The position numbers were made by a program, and so were the translations under genes. DNA of 64,000 bases from Sphingomonas sp. (GTDB taxonomy: Bacteria; Pseudomonadota; Alphaproteobacteria; Sphingomonadales; Sphingomonadaceae), in assembly GCF_024508665.1 (NCBI RefSeq), contig NZ_JANINP010000006.1, forward strand, positions 496,001 to 560,000, read 5' to 3'. How positions within the stretch are numbered: the first letter of the stretch is position 1; each line of letters starts with the position of its first letter. Shown one piece after another: positions 26,942-36,500 of the stretch. The notes beneath the pieces are model-generated. The model searched no databases and was not told the DNA's origin. It saw nothing but the letters and a program-made list of their open reading frames with translations.

Positions 26942-28993
26942 ATGCGTCAATCAATTCAAAGGCCTGCGATCGCATCGCTGATTGGGATGGCGCGCAAATG
27001 CGCGCCAGTCTTGGCCGTCTTGGCTGCGATTGCGATCCCCGGGCGTGGCGGCGCCGACGGGCGGAGCGGAGGCTCGGGGTTCGACATCAGCGGCATGGAT
27101 CGTAGCGTCGCGCCGGGCGCCGACTTCTTCCGCTACGCCAACGGCGCATGGGAGCGCCGCACCGCGATCCCGGCGGACCGATCGAGCGTCGGCACCATCG
27201 GCCAGTTGGACGATCTCAGCCGGGCGCAGGTCCATACCATCCTGGACGAACTGGCCGGCGACCGTACCAGCCGCGCCGGGACGGCTTATCGAGCATTCCT
27301 CGACCAGGATCGCCTCGACCGGTTGGGTATGGCGCCCGCCAGTGCCTGGCTGACGACATTGCGCGCGATTCGGACGCCCTCGGATTATTGGACGGCTGCG
27401 GCACGGGCGGGCCGACGCGGCGTCGCGCTGCCGATCGCATTTGCGGTCGAACCCGACGATGGCGATCCTGATCACTACGCGCTGACCGTGTCGCAAGGCG
27501 CGCTCGGCATGCCCGATCGCGATTACTACATCTCCGACACCGGCCCAATGCGGCAAGCGCGCGCGGCGTATCGAGAATATCTGGCCCGCATGCTCCGCAT
27601 CGCCGGTGTCGGAACCCCCGATGGTATGGCGGACGCAATACTTCGTCTCGAGGTCGCGATCGCAGCGGCGCAATGGTCTGCCGCCGACAGCCGTGACGCG
27701 GCCCGCACCTATAATCCCGTGGCCGTACCGTCGCTCGACGCGGGACGCGGGCCCTATCGGGTCGCGACGTTGCTGCCGGCGCTGGGCTATCGCGCCACGC
27801 GCGTCATCGTGCGCCAACCGGACGCGGTCGCCAAGACACTGCGGCTGATCGATGCCGCGCCGGTCGCGACGCTGCGCGCCATGCTGATCGTCCGCACGCT
27901 GCATCGTTATGCCGAGGTCCTGCCGGCCGATCTGCGCGCCGCCGATTTCGCCTTTTATGGCCATGCGATCGATGGCGTCGACACGCCCGAGCCGCGCTGG
28001 CGGCGGGCGATCGCCTTCGTGCTCGATGCGGTGCCGGACGAGGTCAGCAAGCTTTATGCGGCGCGCCATTTCACGCCGGCGACGCGCGTCGCGGCGCAGA
28101 CGATGGTGGGTAATCTGGTCGCGGCCTTTGGGCGCCGGATCGACGCGCTCGACTGGATGACGCCGGAGACGAAAGCGCGTGCGCGCCGCAAGCTGGCGGC
28201 GTTCCATGCCCAAATCGGCTATCCCGATCGCTGGCACGATTATACCGGCCTGACGATGCGCGACGGTGACGCATTCGGCAATGCCGTGCGGGCCGCGGAG
28301 TTTGGCCATGACTGGGAAGCGGCCAAGGTCGGGCGTCCCGTCTATCGCTGGGAATGGAGCGCGACGCCGATGACGGTCGACGCCTTCGCCAATTATCCCA
28401 AGATCGCGATCACCTTTCCCGCCGCGATCCTGCAGCCGCCATTCTTCGATCCTGCGGTCGATCCGGCGGTCAATTATGGCGGGATCGGCGCGTCGATCGC
28501 GCACGAGATGACGCACCAGTTCGACGATCAGGGCGCCAAATATGACGAGCATGGGCGGCTGGCGACCTGGTGGTCGGCGGCCGATCGCGCCGCGTTCGCC
28601 AAACGTACCGCAGTGCTCGCGGAACAGTTCGACACATATGAGCCGCTACCCGGCCGGCACGTCAACGGCGCGCTGACGCTCGGCGAGAACATCGCCGACC
28701 TGGGCGGCCTGACGATAGCCTATGACGCCTATCGCGCTTCGCTCGGCGGACGAGAGGCGCCGGTGATCGACGGCCTGACCGGGGATCAGCGCTTCTTCCT
28801 GGGCTGGGCACAAATCTGGCGACTCAAATATCGCGACGCGGATCTGAGGCGACGGTTGCTGACCAACCCGCATGCGCCCGCCGCGCAGCGGGTATGGACC
28901 GTGCGCAACATGGAAGCATGGGCGCGCGCATTCGGTGTCGGCGCCGGGGACCCGTTGTATCTCGCACCGGTCAATCGGGCGGCCATCTGGTAA
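26942..28993 (+). CDS. M13 family zinc metallopeptidase (neprilysin/PepO-like)
   Basis: A 683-residue exported endopeptidase acting on oligopeptides. Seen: N-terminal basic-hydrophobic export segment, GFDISGMDRSVAPGADFFRYANGAW at the M13_N start, and the M13 catalytic motifs NYGGIGASIAHEMTHQFDDQG (HExxH) and GENIADLGGL (third zinc ligand Glu), with the terminal region PLYLAPVNRAAIW ending in the family's WxW-like tail. ATG 26942 has AGGAG at 10 bases; the track's TTG overlaps that site. Confidence 0.93.
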   Translation: MRQSIQRPAIASLIGMARKCAPVLAVLAAIAIPGRGGADGRSGGSGFDISGMDRSVAPGADFFRYANGAWERRTAIPADRSSVGTIGQLDDLSRAQVHTILDELAGDRTSRAGTAYRAFLDQDRLDRLGMAPASAWLTTLRAIRTPSDYWTAAARAGRRGVALPIAFAVEPDDGDPDHYALTVSQGALGMPDRDYYISDTGPMRQARAAYREYLARMLRIAGVGTPDGMADAILRLEVAIAAAQWSAADSRDAARTYNPVAVPSLDAGRGPYRVATLLPALGYRATRVIVRQPDAVAKTLRLIDAAPVATLRAMLIVRTLHRYAEVLPADLRAADFAFYGHAIDGVDTPEPRWRRAIAFVLDAVPDEVSKLYAARHFTPATRVAAQTMVGNLVAAFGRRIDALDWMTPETKARARRKLAAFHAQIGYPDRWHDYTGLTMRDGDAFGNAVRAAEFGHDWEAAKVGRPVYRWEWSATPMTVDAFANYPKIAITFPAAILQPPFFDPAVDPAVNYGGIGASIAHEMTHQFDDQGAKYDEHGRLATWWSAADRAAFAKRTAVLAEQFDTYEPLPGRHVNGALTLGENIADLGGLTIAYDAYRASLGGREAPVIDGLTGDQRFFLGWAQIWRLKYRDADLRRRLLTNPHAPAAQRVWTVRNMEAWARAFGVGAGDPLYLAPVNRAAIW

Positions 28994-29137
28994 GCGATCC
29001 GCCCCGCGCACATCGCTGCTTGCCGATGCCGTAATTGTACGTAAGCGACGTGACGAGCGCATAACGTTATAACTAAAGATAGATCGTGTTCGTTTTGGAC
29101 ATAGTTCATCTCCAATGTAACGATAAATGAACGAATA

Positions 29138-29163
29138 TATTGTACATGTAAGTTATTGTATAT
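29138..29163 (+). promoter_or_regulatory. candidate operator upstream of the Phd-PAS gene
   Basis: Direct repeats TATTGTACAT and TATTGTATAT lie 16 bases apart; the first contains the palindrome TGTACA, known as the core recognition motif of YefM-type antitoxins. A separate 10-bp palindrome ATAACGTTAT sits at 29061-29070. The stretch is AT-rich and precedes a gene whose N-terminus resembles Phd/YefM. Confidence 0.4.
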
Positions 29164-29205
29164 GCCGTGGCTGTGACTGGATCGGCCAGGCGGGTGGGAG
29201 GCGGA

Positions 29206-30069
29206 GTGCCGGGGATTTTCGTCAGGGCTTCGGAGTTTGCGCGGCAGTTCGGCCATCTCAGCCAAGCCGGAAGGCCAGTATTCGTCACGCATCACGGGCG
29301 CGAAACCCACGCCCTGCTGCCGATCGCTCATTATAACGAATTTGTCGCTACTGCGAAAAGCGACGATCATGATTCGCTCTTTTCAAACCAGGAACTTGCC
29401 GACTGGCTGCCATTATTGCTCGTCGTCGTTGACGCGGAGCGGAACATCATCATGGCCAACCGCACCGCGCACGCGATGGCGCGCAAGGCGGAAGGAAGCC
29501 TTCCCGGGAGCGGCTTGTTCGATGCCTTCCCGGCGCTCAGGGAAACCATGTTCGAGAGTTATTGCAACCGGACCGAGCGCACGGGCGAGCCCAGTTCGTT
29601 CGAACTGCCGGGGCTGTTCGGGTCGGACACCTGGCATCGTATGGAGACGTTCCGCACGCATCAGGGCGTCGTGATGCTCGCGCGCGATATTACCGACGAT
29701 GTGAAGGCCTATCGGTTGGCCGACACGAAAAAGGCGGTGATCGAAGCGATCCTCGCGCATGGCGGGATCGGCTATATCTGGTTCAACGTGCGCGGACGGA
29801 TCGAGGAAGTCGATGCCGCGATGAGCGACCTGCTCCAGCTTCCCCGCGAGCGGCTGTCCAACGTCTCGGTCATCGACCTCCTTCCGGTCGGCCAGCGCGT
29901 GATGCTGCGCGAAGTGATAGAGAATGTGCTGAGCCATGGCGGCACGCAACGGTTCGAGACCGAGTTCCTGCGCAACGACGGCACCACCGTGCCGGTGGTT
30001 GGGGCGATCAACGACCTGCGCGGCGTCTATGGCAGCGAAGGCGCCGTGATGGTGGTGACGCGCAAATAG
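29206..30069 (+). CDS. Phd/YefM-like domain fused to PAS domains
   Basis: A 287-residue protein. Residues 1-45 (VRASEFARQFGHLSQAGRPV, then THHGRETHALLPIAHYNEF) look like the DNA-binding fold of prevent-host-death antitoxins. Two PAS-like domains follow: about residues 60-165 (LLLVVVDAERNIIMANRTAH) and about 175-287 (IGYIWFNVRGRIEEVDAAMS, ending GAINDLRGVYGSEGAVMVVTRK). No kinase, GGDEF or toxin follows. It is likely a sensor-regulator that binds DNA directly. GTG 29206 has GGGAGG 4 bases upstream; a GTG at 29167 is an alternative. Confidence 0.8.
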   Translation: MPGIFVRASEFARQFGHLSQAGRPVFVTHHGRETHALLPIAHYNEFVATAKSDDHDSLFSNQELADWLPLLLVVVDAERNIIMANRTAHAMARKAEGSLPGSGLFDAFPALRETMFESYCNRTERTGEPSSFELPGLFGSDTWHRMETFRTHQGVVMLARDITDDVKAYRLADTKKAVIEAILAHGGIGYIWFNVRGRIEEVDAAMSDLLQLPRERLSNVSVIDLLPVGQRVMLREVIENVLSHGGTQRFETEFLRNDGTTVPVVGAINDLRGVYGSEGAVMVVTRK

Positions 30070-30103
30070 TTCGGCCGTGCGGCGCCGACGCCAGCCCTAC
30101 CCG

Positions 30104-30514
30104 TCAGATCGAAAGCGGTTTTCCCAATTCCTGCGACAGCGCCGTGAACTCGGCATGCGCGGCGCTCGGCATGCCGAACGGCTTGGTCTGGCGGCGACAG
30201 GCCGCCGACTCCCGGGCCATGTGCTGAACAACGCTGAGGTGCAGATGCTGGTCGAAGATCAGTTCGGCAAAGCCGCTGTCGCTCCAGGCGGTGCTCGCCT
30301 TGATCGGCGCGAAGCCTTCGACGAACAAGGTAATCGGCCGTTCGACCCGGATCTTGAACCCGGCCCATAAGCCGCAGCCCGCGACGGACATTTCGAGCAG
30401 CAATATGTCGAGGCGGCACGACCGGAATTCGCGGATTTCGGCCGGCAGTTCCAACCGATAGCTGAGCGGTTGCCAGCTATCGTCACGCCGGAAAACTAAA
30501 TTCGATCTACCCAT
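30104..30514 (-). CDS. PilZ-domain-like protein
   Basis: A 136-residue protein. The central part (RLELPAEIREFRSCRLDILLLEMSVAG, GFKIRVERPITLFVEGF) has the spacing of a PilZ beta-barrel, but a clear RxxxR c-di-GMP motif and D/NxSxxG are only partly visible (LEMSVAGCG). It may be a non-canonical, ligand-free PilZ. ATG 30514 follows GGGGAGGAA directly. It lies 20 bases after the TadG-like gene on the same strand and faces the PAS gene. Confidence 0.65.
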   Translation of the reverse strand: MGRSNLVFRRDDSWQPLSYRLELPAEIREFRSCRLDILLLEMSVAGCGLWAGFKIRVERPITLFVEGFAPIKASTAWSDSGFAELIFDQHLHLSVVQHMARESAACRRQTKPFGMPSAAHAEFTALSQELGKPLSI

Positions 30515-30533
30515 TTCCTCCCCACCCCGGTCG

Positions 30534-32162
30534 CTAGCCGACCAACACCGGCGTGCCGCAGCGCACGCCATTCACCCAAACGTCCGCTTGCCCAACGTGA
30601 ACGCCGAGCAGCGACGTGACCTGGCCGAACACGCCGTCGAGCGGTGCAGCGGCCAGATTGAGAACCTGGCCGACCAATGCGGTCAGAGTGCCCAAATTCA
30701 ATCCCAACCCGAGCACGTTGACGTTGAGGTCGATCCGCGAGATCAGCGAGGACGCGACGCCTTGCAGCAGGTCGTTGGTACTGACCTGCTTCACTGCGTG
30801 ATTTGCGATGTCGCTCGCCGAAAAGAACACATCCTGTGGATCGGCGCCGCCCAATTTGACGTCGGCAAAGCCGGACACGCTGGCCAGCGGCGTGCGCAAC
30901 ATCGTCACGCGATTGAGCGTGGGTGCGGCCTGGAAATTTCCCAGCGCGGCCGGGTCGACATCGGCGATCGCGGCTTCGCCCAGCGATGGCGTCGCGGTCA
31001 GCATGACCGTCGCCTTGTTCGCGCCACCCGCGCAGGATACCTCCTTCAGCTTCGCGCTGGCGGCGGCCAGTTCGACGTAGATCGGCGCCCGGAGCGAGGC
31101 GAGGCCAAGTTGCGGCGCGACCTGGGTATCGAGATAGATTCGCGTCTGCGCCGTGCGTACCTCGACGTCGTGCGCCGCGGTGACCCGGAGCCAGGGCGAA
31201 TTTGCCGGCCGTTCGCCGATCGCGACCCATAATTTGGTCGAGGTAAGGCCCGGCACGGTCGCGCCGAGATCGACACTGATCTGATGCTGTCCGCCAAGCT
31301 CGAGCGTGCCGCGCAGAAGGGAATAGGCGTCGACCGTAATCGGCCGCGACGGATCGGATTGGGTATTCTCCGCAAGCGGACCAAGGTCGATCAACGAGGA
31401 CAATTTGGTCGAATTTTGCGGCAGCCGGTTGGCGACGGCGCTCAGCACCGACGACGCCTGGGCGTCGGTGACCGATGCGGCCATCGCGCGCGATATCTGG
31501 GGCAAGGTCGCCTGCATGTTCAACAGCTCGCCAAAAGTCGCGGCCTGGACGTTGAGCTGCGAGCGCAGCGCCTCGCTGAATCTGAGGATGTCGATCTGAG
31601 CCCCGGCAAGCGACTGATAGTCCATCGCGCTGAGTTGCAGGTCGGTACCGGCGAGTTGCGACAGCATGGCGTTGGGCAGGCCACCATTGACTCCAGCCAG
31701 CCGCGAGCCGATCGAGAAAGCTACCAAGTCGATCCGGGCGGCGGTGCCGCGCGCTTCGACCGGCGCCGTCCGTTTGCCGAAAATCCGCGCGAAATAGAGC
31801 GGCACATCGGCATGGACGAGGACGCGCGCGGCATTGGCGCCGTCGGAGCCCGCGACAAAGCGCGCGCTCGCCGCGACCTTCGGATCGTCGGCGTACCGGC
31901 CAGGCTCGACGCTCACGATCGACAGTCCTGGCATCGTATTGGCGTTACGCGCCGCGGCTGCGGCGCCGCTCGCATCATCGATGTTGCCCGCCGCCGCCAG
32001 TGCTGCCGCATCGGCTATTCCTTGGGCATGGCGCTTGGCCAAATAGAGATTGGTTGCGTCGACCGCGAGCGAAGCGACCCCCAGAAACGCGAGCAGCCCG
32101 CCACTGAACAAGATCGTGACGTTGCCGCTGGTCGAGGCGAACATGGAAGGTCTGGCGCGCAT
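30534..32162 (-). CDS. TadG-like pilus-associated protein
   Basis: A 542-residue protein. The N-terminus (GNVTILFSGGLLAFLGVASLAVDATNL with YLAKRHAQGIADAAALAAAG) is the classic TadG/Flp-pilus anchor helix followed by an amphipathic stretch. The rest is a long alanine-rich secreted region containing a DUF-type surface domain without a vWA MIDAS motif that I can see. Partners of this family are TadE and TadF pseudopilins; the TadE gene lies 7 bases upstream. No TadA, TadB, TadC or RcpA is in the window. Confidence 0.8.
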   Translation of the reverse strand: MRARPSMFASTSGNVTILFSGGLLAFLGVASLAVDATNLYLAKRHAQGIADAAALAAAGNIDDASGAAAAARNANTMPGLSIVSVEPGRYADDPKVAASARFVAGSDGANAARVLVHADVPLYFARIFGKRTAPVEARGTAARIDLVAFSIGSRLAGVNGGLPNAMLSQLAGTDLQLSAMDYQSLAGAQIDILRFSEALRSQLNVQAATFGELLNMQATLPQISRAMAASVTDAQASSVLSAVANRLPQNSTKLSSLIDLGPLAENTQSDPSRPITVDAYSLLRGTLELGGQHQISVDLGATVPGLTSTKLWVAIGERPANSPWLRVTAAHDVEVRTAQTRIYLDTQVAPQLGLASLRAPIYVELAAASAKLKEVSCAGGANKATVMLTATPSLGEAAIADVDPAALGNFQAAPTLNRVTMLRTPLASVSGFADVKLGGADPQDVFFSASDIANHAVKQVSTNDLLQGVASSLISRIDLNVNVLGLGLNLGTLTALVGQVLNLAAAPLDGVFGQVTSLLGVHVGQADVWVNGVRCGTPVLVG

Positions 32163-32169
32163 CGGCCCC

Positions 32170-32616
32170 TCAGAAACTAGTCAGCCGCACGGCGGCACTG
32201 CGCGAGAGGACTTTGTCGGGAATGGGCACGAAAGGCAGCTTCATCACCGACTGATCCGACATGTCGTAATTGACCGTGACGTTGAGCGTGGTGCCGTCGT
32301 CCTGGATGCCGATCGCCACCTTGCGCTGGTCGATACTGTCATAATGCGACAGCGAGTCCGCGACGGTCTGACGCGCGGTCAGCGCGCGTTCTTCCTGTGA
32401 CAGGCCCGACAGACTGGCGCGCGCGCCTTCGTTCGCGCTTTGCTGCAGGGCGCTCGCACAGGCCAGCCATTGTCCATAGACGATGATTCCCATGATCAGC
32501 AGCATCAGCACGGGCAGGACCATCGCCATTTCCACCAGGGCCGCGCCGCGTTCGTCGCGGAGAAGTCGCCGACGGTCACTGCGGTGGCGAGACAGGAAGG
32601 CGTGATGGCTTGTCAT
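32170..32616 (-). CDS. TadE family pseudopilin-like protein
   Basis: A 148-residue protein with an N-terminal RRLLRDERGAALVEMAMVLPVLMLLIMGI, the TadE signature of a basic patch, G-x-x-x-V-E and one hydrophobic helix. The family matures by prepilin peptidase and assists Flp pilus assembly or adhesin anchoring. Co-transcribed with the TadG-like gene downstream. Confidence 0.88.
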   Translation of the reverse strand: MTSHHAFLSRHRSDRRRLLRDERGAALVEMAMVLPVLMLLIMGIIVYGQWLACASALQQSANEGARASLSGLSQEERALTARQTVADSLSHYDSIDQRKVAIGIQDDGTTLNVTVNYDMSDQSVMKLPFVPIPDKVLSRSAAVRLTSF

Positions 32617-32692
32617 GACGACATGGTTAGGCGAGGGGAATTGCCGAAATCGCTAGCGACCGGCGCGATATAATTGCTCAAACTCCGCAAAT

Positions 32693-33373
32693 TTACGTGC
32701 GCCGGCTGCCGCATGCGGGGCGCGCGCCGGGCGGCGGAGACAGGCGCCTTGCCACTTCCGCGGCGAGCAGCGCGACTCCGGCTCGTGCGTCGGCGGCGAA
32801 CACGCTGCTCGATCCACACCAGGTCGCGCTGCCCGCCGGTCCGATCGACCAGGACAGCCCCAGCCTGGTATCCGAGCGGAGCTGATCGACCTTCAACTCG
32901 CCCCGTATTTCGCTGTTGCGCAAATGCTCGGGCAGATCCTGCTGGATCCTGCGCGACAGTTCGTCGGCTTCGCGAGCGGCGTCGGTCGATGTCGTTACGA
33001 TTGACACGTGCGCTGCCGGCGCGACCGTAGCCGCCGATCCCGGAGCATTACCGTCGGCGTCGGAGGCCGCGGTCGCGGTGGACACTTGGCCTTCGACCTG
33101 ACGCAAACCCAGCGCGTCGCTGCGCACGCCGACCATCATCAGTTCGGTGATGACGAGCATCGATAGACTCGACTGGACGGCTACCGGTGCTCCGGACCGC
33201 CACAACAGGATCAGCGAGGCGAAGGCGCCGAAGCAAACCGGCGCCAGCCATATCGCTGCCGGCGGCGTGCGTCCGACGATCAGCACGGCGGCCACGACCA
33301 CGAACAATCCGACCGGCGCGAGCGCTGGCCAGGGACTGGAAGGGCCGGGTGAGAATGTCGCCGTAGGTCGCAT
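32693..33373 (-). CDS. hypothetical membrane protein
   Basis: Not recognised. 226 residues: two hydrophobic helices (about residues 20-37 and 45-62), a third weaker one, then a Ala/Ser-rich soluble part with EADELSRRIQQDLPEHLRNSEIRGEL. The ATG at 33373 replaces the track's start 28 codons upstream because the stretch before it is basic and unstructured. It lies 76 bases upstream of the TadE gene on the same strand and may belong to that transcript. Confidence 0.6.
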   Translation of the reverse strand: MRPTATFSPGPSSPWPALAPVGLFVVVAAVLIVGRTPPAAIWLAPVCFGAFASLILLWRSGAPVAVQSSLSMLVITELMMVGVRSDALGLRQVEGQVSTATAASDADGNAPGSAATVAPAAHVSIVTTSTDAAREADELSRRIQQDLPEHLRNSEIRGELKVDQLRSDTRLGLSWSIGPAGSATWCGSSSVFAADARAGVALLAAEVARRLSPPPGARPACGSRRT

Positions 33374-33539
33374 GCAAGCCTTTTCGCTGATGGGCGAGCG
33401 GTTTGCGCGCACGCCCATTGCGCGACCGTTGATGCGAGCCGAGCGTAAAGTTCGCAATTTGCGCAGTTTTTCGCTCCGATTCGGAGATGTCGGGTTGCGA
33501 GGTGACGATTCGGCGCAGATTCAGCGTGCTAGGCCGACG

Positions 33540-33567
33540 AAAAAAGGGCGCCCGTTGCCGGACGCCC
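33540..33567 (-). terminator. rho-independent terminator after the TonB receptor gene
   Basis: On the minus strand GGGCGTCCG-GCAA-CGGGCGCCC is followed by TTTTTT; one G-U pair in the stem. It lies 27 bases beyond the receptor stop codon. Confidence 0.88.
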
Positions 33568-33593
33568 CCTTGGTGTCGTTATGGTCGGCAGGC

Positions 33594-36500
33594 CTAGAAC
33601 TTGACCTCCGCGGTCATCGTGAACGAACGGCCACGCGGATCGGCGACGCGCGGTTCCCACGAACTGCCCGAACCGGTGTTCGAATCGTACGTGATCGCGA
33701 ACGGCGGATCGGTGTTGAAGACGTTCCTGATCCCCGCCGTCAGCGTCAGATGGTTGCTGAAGGTCTGCGACACCGACGCATTGTAGATGATATAAGCCTT
33801 CACGCGCGGGTTGAAATCCGGACGACCGGCGCTGCCCGGCAAGGCCTGATTCTGATAGCCGTCGCGATAGATTTGCGAGAAGGTCAGGCCGAACCCGTCC
33901 TTGGTGTAGGCGATATAGGCGTTGTGCTTCCACTTGAGGCCCAGGTCGCCCGACAGGCTGAACACGCCGAGCAGGTCGGTGTATTTCAGATTGGGAAGCA
34001 GCTTTTCCTTTTTCTCGAGCAGCAAAGTGCCGTCGAACCCGGCCGAGATCGCGCCGCCCAGCGCATCGACACTGCCGCGCGCCGAGAAGTCGATACCGCG
34101 TGTCCGGCGCGACCCGAAATTGCCGGTGCGCAGGTCGACCAGGGTGATGATGCCGTTGGTTCGTTCGATACGGTCGCCGAATGCTCCGATATTGGCGAGC
34201 AATTGGGGGATGGTGATCGTCCCGATGACGTTGTCCACCGCGATCGACCAATAATCGGCCGAGAAGCTGAAGCGCGACGTCGGCCGCAAAACGGCACCAA
34301 AGCTATATTGTTTCGACGTCTCCGGCCCGAGGTTCCGGTTACCGCCGCTGAGCGAGTCGGGCGTGATCGGAGCGCATGCCGGTTGCGGCCCCGCCGTATT
34401 GCCTTGCGGGCAGAGCGTCGGATCGACCAGCGTATTGCCCGGGTTGGGCGATTGCGTGACGCCGTTGAAAATCTGGTTGAAGCTCGGCACGCGGAAGCCG
34501 GTATTGTACGATCCGCGGAACATCAGCCACTCGACCGGCGTCAGCTTGGCGGTGAACTTCGGATTGAAGGTTGAGCCGAAGCCGGTGTAATCATCGACGC
34601 GTCCGGCCGCCGAGATTTCAAGGAACTTGAACACCGGAAACAGGATCTCGCCGTACGCCGCCTTGACGTCGCGGTGGACCTTGCTGAGCGCGTTGACGTT
34701 GTCGAAGGCGACGTTGAAGATGTCGGGTGCCGAGACGTCGGCTGCCGAAGATCCGTTGAAGCCGTAGCTTTCGCGCCGGTAATCGATGCCCGCGGCCAGC
34801 TTCACCATGCCGCCGGGCAGCGGGAACAGGTTGCCCGAGACCGAGGCGTCGAACTGGCGCACTTCATATTTGCCGCCATAGAGCTTGACGCCCTTGGCCG
34901 ATACCGCGTCGAGCGCGGCGAGCGCCTGCGGCGTCTGCTGCAGCGAGAAGGGGTTGAGGATACCGCTGTTGAACAGCCCCACGATGCCGGGAGCGCTGGC
35001 GCCCGGCGCGGTCGGTGCCCGCGGGTCGGGGCCGCCGATCACGGCGTTCGGATCGCCATGGGTCTTGGCATAGGCGACCGCCGCCGCGCTCGCATAAACG
35101 CCGCGATAGCTATAGCCGCTGCCCAGGATCGAGGTCGCCCGGCTCGACGCGTAGGAGGCGCCGGCGCGATAATCCCAGCCGGGAGCGATCGGACCGTCGA
35201 TGCCGATCGCGGCACGGAACGTCTTGGTGTTGGTGACATATTCGCGTGGCCCGCAATCGGTGCAGCGCCAGCGGAATGCGATCGGCTTGCCGTAATTGGC
35301 CGCAACCGCCGGCAGCACGGACACGATGCTGTTATAAACTGCATTATAGGTCGGCGCCGTCAACGCATTGAGCGGGTAGGCGATCGGCATCGACGAGTTG
35401 TTGGCGCTATATTGGTTATTGGAGAAGATCTTGTGCGAGGTGGCATCCGACCCCGTCACTTCGGCATAGATTTCATGTCCGCCGAACTTTGCGGTCGCCC
35501 GGCCGTAATAGGTCAGCGTCTGGATCGGTTGTTGCAGCGTCGCTGCACGGCCGGTGTCCCAGGAACAAGCGAGCGCCGAGCTGGGATTGGCCCACAGCAC
35601 CGAGTCATAGTTCATCCCGCCATCGACCGAGTCGCATCCGGCGCCGCCCGGCAGGCGTAGCGGATTGACGCCGCCCGAAGCGGCGACGGTCGTGCCGGGG
35701 ATGAAGAAGCCGGGATTGGTAAGCAGCGAGGTCCCGCCGCTGGTGCCACCAAGCAGCGTGCCGCTCTGCGTAATGCCGACACCCGCCCCCGTCGGGTTGA
35801 TCGGGAAGGCAGTTGCGACGGGCGTGCCGCGCGTGTCGATCGACAGGCCGCGATTAGGCTGGTTGCCGTTGACGAACGAGCGGTCGGAACCGCGCAGGAT
35901 GCTGTTCCAGCTCTTGCTGACAGCGCCCATGACGTTGAAGCCCTGCTCGTCGAGCTTGCCGAAGCCGACGGTCGCTGACAGGCGATAGATCGGGGCGTCG
36001 CCCGCTTCGGTAATGTCGCTGAAGCCCTGGACGTCGATGCCGCGGAAATCGGTCTTGGTGATGAAGTTGATCACGCCGCCGATCGCGTCGGTGCCGTAGA
36101 TTGCCGATGCGCCGTCCTTGAGCACTTCGATCCGGTCGATCGCGGCGAACGGAATCTGGTTTACGTCGACCGCCGAGCCTTGCAGCCCGTGCGCGGCGAC
36201 GCGACGGCCGTTGAGTAGGACCAGGGTCGACGCGCTGCCCTGGCCACGCAAATTGGCGGCGGACAGGCCGTTGGTGCCGCGCGCTGCGCCGCTGACGACG
36301 TCGGAATTGGACGCGAGATTGTCCGCGCCGTTGCCGTTGGCGGCCAGGAACGAGATCAATTGCTCGGGGCTGCTGATGCCCTCGCGGCTGAGGTCCTTGT
36401 TCGTGATGATCTGCAGCGGCAGCGCACTGCGGTTCGGGTCCTGCTTGATGCGCGAGCCCGTAATTATGATTTCGTTGCCATTGCCGGCCTTGTCGCCTTG

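Noticed and set aside
29206-30514. A toxin-antitoxin module
   Set aside because: The Phd/YefM-like part has no adjacent toxin gene; the downstream convergent gene is a PilZ-like protein.
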